Source: Spirochaetes bacterium GWB1_60_80 (lineage in GTDB: Bacteria; Spirochaetota; Spirochaetia; Treponematales; UBA12059). Taken from it: DNA of 64,000 nucleotides. This document shows, in pieces, positions 25,186 to 34,059 of this stretch. Position 1 is the first letter of the stretch, and each line of letters starts with the position of its first letter. Position numbers and translations under genes: made by a program. Under the pieces are notes generated by a model that saw only the letters and a program-made list of their open reading frames with translations, was not told where the DNA came from and ran no database searches. Location: assembly GCA_001829185.1 (NCBI GenBank), contig MIAR01000021.1, positions 1 to 64,000 on the forward strand, read 5' to 3'.

Positions 25186-27092
25186 GGCGTCTCTGGGGGC
25201 TGCTAGGCTGCCTCCTGCTGGGTGTAGTGCCGGCTGGCGGCCAGGCTGCGGCCGGTCCGGTAACGGCCGGCGACGGCCAACCCGCTTCTATCATCGTGGT
25301 GCTGGACGACAACTACCCTCCGTATATCTTCAAGGATGAGGCTGGCCACCTGCGTGGTATTCTGGTTGACCAATGGGCGGCCTGGGAACGCGCTACCGGC
25401 GTGCGTGTCGACCTGCGCGGCCTGGACTGGGCGGAAGCGCTGCGTCAGATGTCCTCCGGCGAGGCGGACGTCATCGATACCATTTTCAAAACTGCGGAGC
25501 GCGAGGCGGCCTTTGACTTTACGGCCCCTTACGTGAAACTCGAGGTGCCGGTGTTCTTTCACAAGGGTATCACCGGTATCGCCACGCCCGAGGACCTACG
25601 CGGCTTCCGGGTGGCGGTCAAGGCCGGCGACGCCTGTGCGGCGGTGCTGCAATCCCATGGCGTCACTGACCTTCAGTATTACCCGAGCTACGCGGCTATT
25701 GTCGAGGCGGCGGTGAGCGGCCGCGAACGTATCTTTAGCATCGACCGGCCGCCGGCTATCTACCTGCTGACCAAGGCTGGCGCGGAAACCGAGTTCCTGG
25801 AAAGTTTCAGCTTGTACAGCGGCGAATTTCACCGCGCGGTAGCCCAGGGCGACGGGGCCACGCTGGCCTTGGTGGAACGCGGTTTTGCCGCCATTCCCGC
25901 GGCCGAGCTGCGGTCCATCGACGAGCGTTGGCTAGGCCGGCCGATCTTTGCCAGGGTCGATCCGCGCTTCATGACGGCGTTGGTGGCGTTGGCGATGGTG
26001 GCCCTGATTTTCGCGTTCAATCTGCTGTTCATGAACTGGGTGCTGCGCCGCCGGGTGGCCCGGCGTACTGCGGAACTGGCTGGCAAGGTGGTGGAACTCC
26101 AGGCCAGCAAGGCTAAGGTAAACGCCATCCTCAAGGCGCTGCCGGACCTGTTGTTTGTGTTTGACCGGGAGGGACGCTTCGTTGAGTCTCATGTCGGCGG
26201 CAGCAGCGAGCTGGCCGCGCCGCCGGAAATATTCCTGGGCCGAACCGTCGGCGACGTCTTCGGCGACAAGGAGCTGGACTCGCGTACCAAGGACGCGATT
26301 GACAAGGCCTTGGCAGGTGACGGCGTCCAGTCCATTGTCTACCAGCTGGCAATGCCCTCCGGCCCGCGCAGCAATGAGGCCCGCCTAGTGGCCCTGTCCG
26401 ACGAGGCGGTACTATGCGTGGCTCGCGACATCACCGAGAAGGTGCGGGGCGACGAGTTGGTGGCCGCCTCGCTGCGCGAGAAAGAAACTTTACTCAAGGA
26501 AATTCACCATCGCGTCAAGAACAACCTGCAGATCGTATCCAGCTTGCTTTCCATCCAGGCGGACCGTATCCGCGACGACTTTGACCGCTCGCTGCTGCTG
26601 GAAAGCCAGAGCCGGGTGAACGCCATGGCCCAGGTGCATGAGCAACTCTACCGCTCCAGCGATTTGTCTTCCATCCCGGTGAAGGAATACCTGACCGAGA
26701 TGCTGGGGCAACTGGAATCAGCCTGGGGGCAGGCTAGTCACCCGCCGACCTTCTCCATCGAAACCGACGGGCTAACCCTGGAACTGGAACGGGCTGTGCC
26801 GCTGGGTTTGATCGTCAACGAGTTGGCTACCAATGCCTACAAGTACGCCTTTCCGGGTAAGGATGACGGCCACCTGACGGTGACAGTGGGCCGGGAAAGC
26901 CAGGGCGAGGTGCTGATGCGCGTTCTCGACAACGGCCCGGGCTTTGCGGAGGGTTTTTCGATGGAGGTTTCGGCCGGCATGGGTTATACCATCGTTCGCG
27001 CCTTGGTCGGCCAACTGAGTGGAACCATGACGGCCGGGAATGGGCCGGCCGGCGGGCTGCAGGTGGAGATCCGCCTGCCGGCCAAGCTTTGA
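25179..27092 (+). CDS. Sensor histidine kinase with a periplasmic solute-binding domain
   Basis: The 637-residue protein has a signal peptide (GTG start, LRRLWGLLGCLLLGVVPAG). It continues with a periplasmic amino-acid-binding (SBP_bac_3-like) domain, about 38-265 (LDDNYPPYIFKDEAGHLRGI; GEADVIDTIFKTAER), a transmembrane segment (about 268-290), and a PAS-like domain (about 310-420). A HisKA_2 kinase follows, with LLKEIHHRVKNNLQIVSSLLS and the ATP-binding NELATNAYKYAF, DNGPGF and GMGYTIV. It should sense a small solute. No response regulator is adjacent; the partner is unknown. It shares an operon with the GNAT gene. Confidence 0.92.
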   Translation: MLRRLWGLLGCLLLGVVPAGGQAAAGPVTAGDGQPASIIVVLDDNYPPYIFKDEAGHLRGILVDQWAAWERATGVRVDLRGLDWAEALRQMSSGEADVIDTIFKTAEREAAFDFTAPYVKLEVPVFFHKGITGIATPEDLRGFRVAVKAGDACAAVLQSHGVTDLQYYPSYAAIVEAAVSGRERIFSIDRPPAIYLLTKAGAETEFLESFSLYSGEFHRAVAQGDGATLALVERGFAAIPAAELRSIDERWLGRPIFARVDPRFMTALVALAMVALIFAFNLLFMNWVLRRRVARRTAELAGKVVELQASKAKVNAILKALPDLLFVFDREGRFVESHVGGSSELAAPPEIFLGRTVGDVFGDKELDSRTKDAIDKALAGDGVQSIVYQLAMPSGPRSNEARLVALSDEAVLCVARDITEKVRGDELVAASLREKETLLKEIHHRVKNNLQIVSSLLSIQADRIRDDFDRSLLLESQSRVNAMAQVHEQLYRSSDLSSIPVKEYLTEMLGQLESAWGQASHPPTFSIETDGLTLELERAVPLGLIVNELATNAYKYAFPGKDDGHLTVTVGRESQGEVLMRVLDNGPGFAEGFSMEVSAGMGYTIVRALVGQLSGTMTAGNGPAGGLQVEIRLPAKL

Positions 27093-27120
27093 TTGGGCTG
27101 ATGGGCAAGGCGGCAGTCTC

Positions 27121-28113
27121 ATGGAACTCGACTTCATGGACAAGAAGCAGCTGACGCTGTTCGACAAGGATATGACGAGGTACCGGTTGTATCTTGACCA
27201 GGTGCAGCCGACGCAGCTGCCGGACGCCGCCACGCAGGCCGACCTGCGCAGCTATGCCGGTAAATTGCGCGATCGCCTGCGGCTGATTAAGCAGCCGAAC
27301 CATCCCGACATCGAGGCGCGCCGGGCCAGCATCGACGGGTTCGAGATCCTGGTGGCTGGCAAACTGGCCAGCGCGGGACAAGCCGCCCGTCCAGCGCCAG
27401 TCAGACCGCCGCAGCCGCCAGCGCGCCAGCGGCCACCCCGGCCAAAGACCTGACCGTTTTGTCTGCGGACGACCAGCACCGTGCTAGACAGTGACGGCCG
27501 CGAAGGCAGTTACCACGCCATGGCCAAGCGCCTGCGCAGCATGTTCGGCCTCATCGGCGCCGCCGACAACACCGAAGCCATGGCGCTGGCCACCCGACTG
27601 GCCGATTACGACCGCCTGCTGGCCGAAAAGACCGAAACCAGCCGGCAAAAGCTGGCCGAGCTGCAAAAGGCCGGCGACATCAAAACCGTGATAAACAACT
27701 ATTTTGAAGCCTTCGCGGTCAAGGATTTTCCGCCGCAGTTGGCCTTGCCGGCAACGCCGGCCGCCATCCAGGCCTGGGCCACTGGTCTGCGCACCTGGCA
27801 GGCGCGGCTGGACGAGGCGGTGGATTATTGCCGCCTGGCCGAGTGATGGCTGCCCGCGCTGGCGGCCGACGTCGACCTGCGCAATCGCCTGCGCCGCTTC
27901 CTGGCCGAGCGGCCCGGCCAACTGGCTGCCGCCCAAGCGGCGACCTTGGAACCCTGGAAGGCCGCCGTGGCCCGGGCAACGGCCATCGAGCCGGCAGCCC
28001 TCGCCACCGAGTCGCTGGTCAACGGCGCCGGCGAGGAATTGTTCCGGTTGGCGGCCGTGCACCGGCTTGAGGATGGCGGCTACCGCATCCTCAAGGAACA
28101 TATCGACCGCTAG
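27121..28113 (+). pseudogene. Decayed gene of unknown function, several lesions
   Basis: Three open pieces line up: an N-terminal part (MELDFMDKKQLTLFDKDM..., to 27453), a middle part (from about GTG 27481 to the TGA at 27844) and a tail in the same frame (WLPALAADVDL..., to the TAG at 28111). Around 27390-27470 another frame reads on sensibly (SAPAATPAKDLTVLSADDQHR), so there are probably two frameshifts as well as the in-frame TGA. The pieces look like helical, Ala-rich protein of about 330 residues. I do not recognise the family. A T6G9 tract and MITE copy C follow. Confidence 0.6.
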
Positions 28114-28161
28114 CTTTTTTGGGGGGGGGCGGAAAAGCATCAGGCCGGCGCCGCTGCCCGT

Positions 28162-28296
28162 TAGCAGGTTGTTGAAAAAGCCGGTTGCTTTCTCAACAAC
28201 CTTAACAATTCCTCGCATAGCTTGCGCTATGCTGCGTAATTGTACCGGCTTTTGAAGTGTTGAAAAGCCGCATCCGCGTTTTTCAACACCCTGTTA
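28162..28296 (-). mobile_element. 135-bp three-hairpin MITE, copy C
   Basis: Full-length copy in the opposite orientation to copy A, with TA at 28162-28163 and 28295-28296. It is almost identical to copies A, D, E and F and lies between the decayed gene and the SatP gene. Confidence 0.9.
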
Positions 28297-28310
28297 GGGG
28301 AGCGGCGCCG

Positions 28311-28343
28311 GCCTGATCTTTGTAGCCAGGGGGATACACCCCC
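28311..28343 (-). terminator. 3' hairpin element downstream of satP
   Basis: On the minus strand GGGGG-TGTAT-CCCCC is followed by TGGCTACAAAGATCAGGCC. Nearly the same 33 bases occur after serS at 40031-40062. It begins 16 bases after the satP stop. It may be a 3'-end processing or termination signal; no T-run follows. Confidence 0.5.
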
Positions 28344-28359
28344 AGCTATATACTTTTCA

Positions 28360-28911
28360 TCAGTAGGGCAAAACCCGTTTCTCCAGGCGTTCTTCCACCA
28401 GCTCGGCCATGCCCAGGTAGAGGGCGGCGGCGCCGCAGACGATGCCTTCCCAACCGGCGATCATGCCAATCAGCTTGGAGCCAGTCCAGTTGTACAGGGC
28501 CAAGAGCAGGAACAGGATGTCCAGGGTGACGAAGACGAAGGTCAGCACCTTGCTGGACTTGAGGGTGGCGATGGTCATGAAGACCGAAAAGATGCCCCAG
28601 ACGGCCAGGTACCAGCCCATGTAATCGGGCGGCGTGGGCTCGGCCATGCCCAGTTTGGGCAGTATCCAGGTGGTTACCAGGCTGATCCAGAACGAACCGT
28701 AGGCGATGAAGGCCACGGTGCCAAAGCTATTGCCACGGCGGTATTCCAGGATGCCGGCGATAATCTGGGCGAAACCGCCCATGAAGATGCCCATGGCCAT
28801 GGTCATGGCGCTGACCGGAAAGAAACCGGCGTTATGGATGTTGAGCAGGATGGTCGTTAGACCAAACCCGGCGAGGCCCAAGGGGCCAGGATTGGCGAGT
28901 TTTGGTTCCAT
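28360..28911 (-). CDS. satP: SatP/GPR1-FUN34-YaaH family acetate/succinate transporter
   Basis: The 183-residue inner-membrane protein has about six transmembrane helices. It carries the family signature NPGPLGLAGFGLTTILLN at its start and GGFAQIIAGILEYRRGNSFG, FIAYGSFW and YLAVWGIFS further in. Members carry acetate or succinate, often with protons. The ATG at 28911 is separated from AGGAG by a stretch containing seven C residues; slippage there could change spacing. A promoter-like TTGACC, 18 bp, TATACA lies about 75-110 bases upstream. Monocistronic. Confidence 0.92.
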   Translation of the reverse strand: MEPKLANPGPLGLAGFGLTTILLNIHNAGFFPVSAMTMAMGIFMGGFAQIIAGILEYRRGNSFGTVAFIAYGSFWISLVTTWILPKLGMAEPTPPDYMGWYLAVWGIFSVFMTIATLKSSKVLTFVFVTLDILFLLLALYNWTGSKLIGMIAGWEGIVCGAAALYLGMAELVEERLEKRVLPY

Positions 28912-29092
28912 AGTGGGGGGGAATTCTCCTGAATGGGATGGCTTGTACGGTGGTCGGCGCGATCGGCTGATTCCTGGACAAGTCTGCGTCCGATTGTATA
29001 CACGAAGCGGGGCTGGCTGGTCAAGCCGGGCGCGGCTGGCCGACCGCCGCCGAACGCGCGGACTCCTCATCAGGCCCCTATTGTCGCTACGC

Positions 29093-30124
29093 TTACTCCC
29101 ACTTGAACAAGGCGGCCGAGAGTAGCATACAGACAGCCGTGAATCCAGCCAGGTACGCCAGGTGCGGGGCTATCGTCAAAAGGCCAGCCCCGTCCAGCAT
29201 GACTTGGCGCGCCGCGGCAATGAAGTGCGTCAACGGGAATAACCCGGCTATGGTTTGCAGAATTGGCGGACTGCCTTCCAGCGAGAAGAAGACGCCAGAC
29301 AGGGCCAACATTGGGAAGGTGATGAGGTTCAGTAGCCCGCCGGCCAACTCCTCGCTACGCAAGCGCGCGGCAAACACCAAGCCTAGCGCTATCATGCACA
29401 GAATGCCCAGGGTTGTCAGGAGCAGCAGGGTTAAGTAATTGCCACGCATCATGAAACGCAGGAAGAAATTGCTGCCCACAAACACGAAGACCGAGGTAAG
29501 GAGGACGATGATCAAGCGGCTGGCGGCCTGGGCGCTGACGAAGTTTAGGGCCTTGACTGGCGTGGCCTTGAAGCGCTTGAGTACGCCGTTCTTGCGGTAG
29601 CGCACCAGGACGTACCCGACGCCGAATAAGCTGGAGAACATCATGTTCATGCCGATGACGCCCGGCACCAGCCAGTCGATATAGCGGGCGGCCAGACCGC
29701 TGACGGTCCGTTCAGCGAAGGCTGGGGCGGGGGCGTCGCCTGGTATCCTGACGGTGGCCGCTTGCTGTGCGACAAAAAGGTCACGCAACAGGCGGCCTTT
29801 GTTGGATTGGTGGTTGATGGCATATTGGCCGGCCTCGAAATCGATGACCATGTCCACCTGGTGCCGCTCCAGCTTCTGCAGGGCTGTAGCGGCATCGCCG
29901 TAAAGAATGACCTGCATTTGATCCATAGCCAGGATGGAAAGCTCCGAGTTAGCCGACCCGATAGTTCCAATTTTATACAGCTTTTCCTCGCCGCCGGAGA
30001 AGGCGAAGGCGATGCCGAATACCAGGAAGAGCGGAAAGAGCAGGTTCCAGAAAAACGTGCCTCGGTCGCGCACAAATTCCATGGTACGCGCCTTGAACAT
30101 GGCCTTAAACTGCCGGATAATCAT
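29093..30124 (-). CDS. ABC-2 type exporter permease
   Basis: The 343-residue permease has one N-terminal membrane segment (FFWNLLFPLFLVFGIAFAF), an extracytoplasmic domain (about 45-175), and five C-terminal segments including the conserved RYRKNGVLKRFKATPVKALNFVSAQAASRL stretch. The layout matches drug or polysaccharide-type ABC-2 permeases. It lies 22 bp after its ATPase gene in the same direction. One permease gene only, so it probably forms a homodimer. Confidence 0.9.
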   Translation of the reverse strand: MIIRQFKAMFKARTMEFVRDRGTFFWNLLFPLFLVFGIAFAFSGGEEKLYKIGTIGSANSELSILAMDQMQVILYGDAATALQKLERHQVDMVIDFEAGQYAINHQSNKGRLLRDLFVAQQAATVRIPGDAPAPAFAERTVSGLAARYIDWLVPGVIGMNMMFSSLFGVGYVLVRYRKNGVLKRFKATPVKALNFVSAQAASRLIIVLLTSVFVFVGSNFFLRFMMRGNYLTLLLLTTLGILCMIALGLVFAARLRSEELAGGLLNLITFPMLALSGVFFSLEGSPPILQTIAGLFPLTHFIAAARQVMLDGAGLLTIAPHLAYLAGFTAVCMLLSAALFKWE

Positions 30125-30146
30125 GCTAGAGTTCCTTTCGCTTCGG

Positions 30147-31031
30147 TTACACCCGCAACGAGCTGCCGGTCAGCTTGATGAAAAGATCTTCCAGGTTTGG
30201 CTTGTGAATGGACAGGCCTTCCAGGTTGACGTGGGCGGCCAGCAATTGTTTAAGACTGGTATCCAGGGTGTTAGTCTGCAGTTCAATGGAGTTTTCGCTC
30301 ATCACCAAGCCTTCAAAACCGGCCAGGGAATCGGCGCAGCAGCCATCGTAGGGCAGATGGATCAGCACGCCTTCGAAGTGCTTGGCCAACAGGGCGTCGG
30401 GTGTATCGATCTCCAGTATTTTGCCCTTGTCCATGATGGCCACCCGGTCGCAGAGAATTTGCGCCTCGTCCATGTAGTGGGTAGTTAAGAGCACGGTGGT
30501 CCGCTCGGCCTTGATGCGGCCGATCAATTCCCAGAAATTGCGGCGGGCCTGCGGATCCAGGCCGGTAGTCGGCTCGTCCAGGAAAACCAACTCAGGCTTG
30601 GGGATGATGGCCAGGGCCAGCAACATGCGCTGGCGTTGCCCGCCGGACAGTTTCTGGTTGTCGCGGGTCAGGATATCCTCCAGCGAGCAGAGCCGGATTA
30701 CTTCTTCCATCGGGCGCGGCCGGTTATAGAAAGCCGAGAACAGCTCCAGCGTTTCCTTGACGGTAATAAATTCCGGCAGGGCGGTGGTTTGGAATTGAAT
30801 GCCGACCTTGCCCTTGAAATCGGCGCCCAGCGGCTGGCCACGGAATAATACCCGGCCGCCGCTTGGAGCGGTGATACCTTCCATGATTTCGATGGTCGTG
30901 GTCTTGCCGGCGCCATTCGGGCCAAGCAAGCCGAAGCAGCTGCCCTCGGCAATGCCGAAGGAAATATCATCGACGGCCTTGACCGCCCCATAGCTCTTGG
31001 AAAGCCGTTCGACAGTGACGATGTGATCCAT
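30147..31031 (-). CDS. ABC transporter ATP-binding protein
   Basis: The nucleotide-binding domain is complete: Walker A GPNGAGKTT, Q-loop in QFQTTALPE, signature LSGGQRQRM, Walker B LVFLDEPTTGLD, and H-loop TTHYMD. The C-terminal about 80 residues are the extension seen in ABC-2 exporters of the drug/CcmA type. I chose the ATG at 31031 (MDHIVTVERL), because the longer open frame runs through MITE copy D and adds residues encoded by the repeat. The promoter TTGCCC, 17 bp, TACCTT, 7 bp upstream of this ATG suggests a leaderless mRNA. Confidence 0.92.
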   Translation of the reverse strand: MDHIVTVERLSKSYGAVKAVDDISFGIAEGSCFGLLGPNGAGKTTTIEIMEGITAPSGGRVLFRGQPLGADFKGKVGIQFQTTALPEFITVKETLELFSAFYNRPRPMEEVIRLCSLEDILTRDNQKLSGGQRQRMLLALAIIPKPELVFLDEPTTGLDPQARRNFWELIGRIKAERTTVLLTTHYMDEAQILCDRVAIMDKGKILEIDTPDALLAKHFEGVLIHLPYDGCCADSLAGFEGLVMSENSIELQTNTLDTSLKQLLAAHVNLEGLSIHKPNLEDLFIKLTGSSLRV

Positions 31032-31038
31032 AGGCATC

Positions 31039-31067
31039 AAGGTATCGCTAAAAAGCGTTGCGGGCAA
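31039..31067 (-). promoter_or_regulatory. Promoter of the ABC ATPase gene, near-leaderless
   Basis: Minus strand: TTGCCC (31067-31062), 17 bp, TACCTT (31044-31039), 7 bp to the ATG at 31031. MITE copy D begins 52 bp further upstream. Confidence 0.55.
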
Positions 31068-31118
31068 GGTGCTGGGCAGTGGATGCACCTTGCATTCCGG
31101 GTCGACTTGTTTCATGCT

Positions 31119-31253
31119 TAGCAGGTTGTTGAAAAAGCCGGTTGCTTTCTCAACAACCTTAACAATTCCTCGCATAGCTTGCGCTATGCTGCGTAATTGT
31201 ACCGGCTTTTGAAGTGTTGAAAAGCCGCATCCGCGTTTTTCAACACCCTGTTA
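31119..31253 (-). mobile_element. 135-bp three-hairpin MITE, copy D
   Basis: TA at 31119-31120 and 31252-31253. It sits between the divergent ABC exporter and lipoprotein genes. A frame starting inside it (MRGIVKVVEKATGFFNNLL) runs in phase into the ABC ATPase, an artefact of the repeat also seen at other copies. Confidence 0.9.
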
Positions 31254-31274
31254 GGGCCAGACGGAGGATTGAAC

Positions 31275-31874
31275 ATGAAAAGAATAGTGGGATTGTTGAC
31301 CATCGCTGCCGTGTGCCTTTCGTGTGGCTTCGTTAAGGTGCGCAGCTTGTCGGACGCCGATATCGACAATTTCCTAACGGCTAATGCCGCCTTGCGCCAA
31401 GTGGGACCGAAGCTAGGTCTGGAGGATATCAATTCCGGCCAGGCTGATGGCCAAGCCGGCTTCGCCCAGGTGGAGGCAGCCATAAAAGAAGCCGGTTTCT
31501 CCGGCTACCGCGAGTTCGTGGAGGTGACAGCGGCTATCGGCGCCGCCGTTTCAGTGCTGGAAGGCCAAGCCACCGTGGCCACCTATGACGCCGCCGCTCA
31601 GGACATCAACGCCGCCATGCCGCCGGAAATGCGGGTCGCGTTTGACGAATTCATGAACGACCCGAATAATACGCCGGAAATGAAGGCGGCCTTTGAGGCC
31701 CAGCTGCGGGCCAGCCTGGGCGAGGCCCAAGCCAATTTCAACACGGAATACGCCCGCAATAAACCCTTTGCCACGGCGGTGCTGGAATTCTTCACCAAAA
31801 ACGGCAATGACGCCAACCTTGAACTAGTGCGACCCCGCCTGCGGGAAATAACCGCCGCCCTGGCCGGTCAATAG
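31275..31874 (+). CDS. Predicted lipoprotein, helical
   Basis: The 199-residue product has a short signal peptide ending in CLSC (Cys near residue 17), a plausible spirochaetal lipobox. The mature part is acidic, mostly helical and Ala-rich (ANAALRQVGPKLGLEDIN; AMPPEMRVAFDEFMND). No family recognised. GGAGG lies 7 bases before the ATG. Its start is 21 bp after MITE copy D, so its promoter must lie inside or beyond the repeat. Confidence 0.75.
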   Translation: MKRIVGLLTIAAVCLSCGFVKVRSLSDADIDNFLTANAALRQVGPKLGLEDINSGQADGQAGFAQVEAAIKEAGFSGYREFVEVTAAIGAAVSVLEGQATVATYDAAAQDINAAMPPEMRVAFDEFMNDPNNTPEMKAAFEAQLRASLGEAQANFNTEYARNKPFATAVLEFFTKNGNDANLELVRPRLREITAALAGQ

Positions 31875-31886
31875 CCAGGACAGGCC

Positions 31887-32567
31887 TCAGTTTTGGTAAG
31901 GTCGGGCGTTCAGCTGGCGCGCGCCCAAACCGTTCCGCTTGATTGAGTGGCGCCAGCTAGCCTCGCCGGCCAGCTTGTACAGCCACCAGGGAAAGCTATG
32001 CTGAGTGAAAATATCATCTGGCAGCCGGCCGCCCGGTTCGCGCATCGCCTCGGCCAATCGTCGTTGGGCGCTGGTTACCGGTCGGCGGATGCCCGCCTGC
32101 GGCGGCACGTTACGCAGGCCCACCGCCATGCCGCCGGTGCCGATGCCTAGGCCGCCCGCCCAGTCCAGCCCACTAGCCTGGCAGAACAGCTGGCAGACGC
32201 GCAGGGCCACAGCGTTCTGGACGCCCTCGTAAAAGCCGCAGTTGGCGATGGCGAAAACGCGCTGCGGCGGCCGGCCGGCCCCTTCTTCCCGCTGCCAGGC
32301 TGGGTAGCCGGCGGCGTAGGCCTCCAGGTACTCGACCAGGCTGGCCGGCAGACCGTCGACATACAGCGGGAAGGCGATCAGCAGCGCGTCCGCCCGGTAT
32401 AGGCTAGCCAGCTCCGTGACCGGCGGTGGACCGCGGCGCGCCCAGGGCATGGAGCTGGTCAGGGTCCAGCCCCGGATCTCGGGCAGTAGCAGCTGCATCT
32501 GGTGGATCAATTCGGCCGAAACTGATTTTTCACGGCGCGGGCTGCCGTTGATGGCGGCAACGGTCAT
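31887..32567 (-). CDS. Flavodoxin-fold NAD(P)H-dependent oxidoreductase-like protein
   Basis: The 226-residue protein starts VAAINGSPRREKSVS, the flavin-phosphate loop of multimeric flavodoxin-like proteins. It has ADALLIAFPLYVDGLPASLVEYLEA and FAIANCGFYEG, both family features. The C-terminus is longer than usual (Trp-rich tail from about 195). It overlaps the previous gene by 4 bp, so two related flavoproteins form one operon controlled together with the divergent TetR gene. Confidence 0.85.
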   Translation of the reverse strand: MTVAAINGSPRREKSVSAELIHQMQLLLPEIRGWTLTSSMPWARRGPPPVTELASLYRADALLIAFPLYVDGLPASLVEYLEAYAAGYPAWQREEGAGRPPQRVFAIANCGFYEGVQNAVALRVCQLFCQASGLDWAGGLGIGTGGMAVGLRNVPPQAGIRRPVTSAQRRLAEAMREPGGRLPDDIFTQHSFPWWLYKLAGEASWRHSIKRNGLGARQLNARPYQN

Positions 32568-33148
32568 ACGGAGCCTCCCTTCAGGCGGCCAGAAAACCAG
32601 GCTTGCAAAGCCACGGCGCCCGCCTCGTCGGCCAGGTCGGCGCCGGCCGGCCAGACCCAGCTGTCGGCCGGGTCGCGGCTAGCCAAATTGTCGCGCTGGG
32701 CGCCGGTATAGTCGCGGAAGCAGTCGGCCTCGGCGGCGTTGGCGGCGCCAAAGCCGACCGCCAGGCTGCGCGGGTAACGGCCGTAGCGCAGCCGGTGGTG
32801 CATGCGGCCGTACACCCGGCGGAAATAAGGGTGCAAGAGCGGCAGCATGCGGTCGGCGCAGTACTTGACTCCCGAACCGTAGCTGCCCCAGCGTACGGCC
32901 GAGGCAAAGACCACCCGGTCGGCCGCCACCAGCCTGCGCAGATAGTCCGGCCCGCCGTCGTCTTTAAGGACGCAGATGCCCGGGCTCTTGATCCAGCAGC
33001 CGAAGCAGCCAATACAGGCCTTCAGCTTCAGTTCCGACGCATCCAGGACGGTCAGCGGCTCGGACGCCGCACCGGCCGCCCGTTCCAGTAACTGGCGCAC
33101 TCGCCCAGCCCCGCTGTCTCCCGAATCGTAGATCAGGATGGTACTCAT
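32564..33148 (-). CDS. Flavodoxin-like protein with CxxC motif (WrbA/NADPH-dependent FMN reductase type)
   Basis: The 194-residue protein starts MSTILIYDSGDSGAGRV and carries CIGCFGCWIKSPGICVLKDD, the Cys-containing segment common in multimeric flavodoxins (CxxCxxCW), then RRLVAADRVVFASAVRWGSYGSGVKY for FMN binding. AAGGAG precedes the ATG at 33148, which is preferred over the longer frame to 33193. First gene of the flavoprotein operon. Confidence 0.87.
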   Translation of the reverse strand: MSTILIYDSGDSGAGRVRQLLERAAGAASEPLTVLDASELKLKACIGCFGCWIKSPGICVLKDDGGPDYLRRLVAADRVVFASAVRWGSYGSGVKYCADRMLPLLHPYFRRVYGRMHHRLRYGRYPRSLAVGFGAANAAEADCFRDYTGAQRDNLASRDPADSWVWPAGADLADEAGAVALQAWFSGRLKGGSV

Positions 33149-33159
33149 GGAAACTCCTT

Positions 33160-33228
33160 GCCAACAGCAATGTTGGCACTGGTAACATACCACATCATGT
33201 TTACATCGTCAACATGAATCGTTATGAT
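33160..33228. promoter_or_regulatory. Divergent promoters and operator between flavoprotein operon and tetR
   Basis: Plus strand: TTTACA (33200-33205), 17 bp, TATGAT (33223-33228), 6 bp, ATG 33235. Minus strand: TTGACG, 17 bp, TATGTT (33193-33188). A near-perfect inverted repeat, TCATGTTTAC/GTCAACATGA (33196-33218), covers the -35 boxes of both promoters and is the likely TetR operator. A further hairpin, GCCAACA-GCAA-TGTTGGC (33160-33177), lies in the flavoprotein 5' leader. Confidence 0.75.
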
Positions 33229-33234
33229 TGAATC

Positions 33235-33945
33235 ATGAAGCCAAGCTATCATCACAAGGACCTGCGCAAGCAGTTGGTTAGCGCCGGCCTGCGCCAACTG
33301 AACCGCGACGGCCTGGTCAACTTTTCGATGCGCCGCCTGGCCCAGGACCTGGGCGTTAGCCACGCCGCCGCCTACCGCCACTTTGCCAGCAAGGAAGCCC
33401 TGCTGGCCGCTATCTTCCTGGAAACCTCGGCCGCCTTCCGCGCCGCCCTAAGCGCCAGCCTGGTACAACCGCCGCCGCTGGCCAACGCCTCGTCCGCCAG
33501 CAGCAGCGCCGTCGCGCCGCCCGACGCTAGCGTCGCCCTGACCCGTCTGGGCCGAGCCTATGTGCGCTTCTTCCTGGACAACCCCGAGGCCCTCGGCCTG
33601 TTCAGCGCCCTGCCCGAGGAGCAGAACCTGATGCTCAGCCTGATCGCCAGCCTGGACGGCGCCGTGCCCGCGACCGCGTCCGCCCCCTTAATCGAGCTGG
33701 CCAGCCACGCCGGCGCCGATTGCTTCGACAGCCTGCCGGACGACAGCGCCTTTGGCCTGTTGCGCGGCCTAGTGCGCGCCATCCGCGGCCAACCCGCCTT
33801 CCGCCACCTCTCGGAGCGCGAAGTGATGCTGGGCTACTGGGCCAAGGTACACGGCCTGGCCAGCCTGCTGGTCACCCAGAAAAACTTCCTGCCGCCCGAT
33901 CAACTTGACGCCAGCCTGGACCGCCTCCTGGAAACGGCCTTCTGA
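33235..33945 (+). CDS. TetR-family regulator, divergent from the flavoprotein operon
   Basis: The 236-residue protein has the TetR helix-turn-helix (RKQLVSAGLRQLNRDGLVNFSMRRLAQDLGVSHAAAYRHFASKEALLAAIF). A ligand-binding domain follows, with an Ala/Ser/Pro-rich linker near residues 85-105. The divergent arrangement with a shared palindrome points to control of the two flavoprotein genes and of itself. The mRNA is predicted to be leaderless. Confidence 0.92.
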   Translation: MKPSYHHKDLRKQLVSAGLRQLNRDGLVNFSMRRLAQDLGVSHAAAYRHFASKEALLAAIFLETSAAFRAALSASLVQPPPLANASSASSSAVAPPDASVALTRLGRAYVRFFLDNPEALGLFSALPEEQNLMLSLIASLDGAVPATASAPLIELASHAGADCFDSLPDDSAFGLLRGLVRAIRGQPAFRHLSEREVMLGYWAKVHGLASLLVTQKNFLPPDQLDASLDRLLETAF

Positions 33946-34059
33946 TTTTTCCGGGCGCGTGCCGGGCTACCTCTGCCGCCGCCGGCCGCCGCGCACCCGC
34001 CATCCAGGGTAGCTTCCCGCCAGAGACGGCGGGGGGCAGACCCTAGCAGCGGCGAACGT

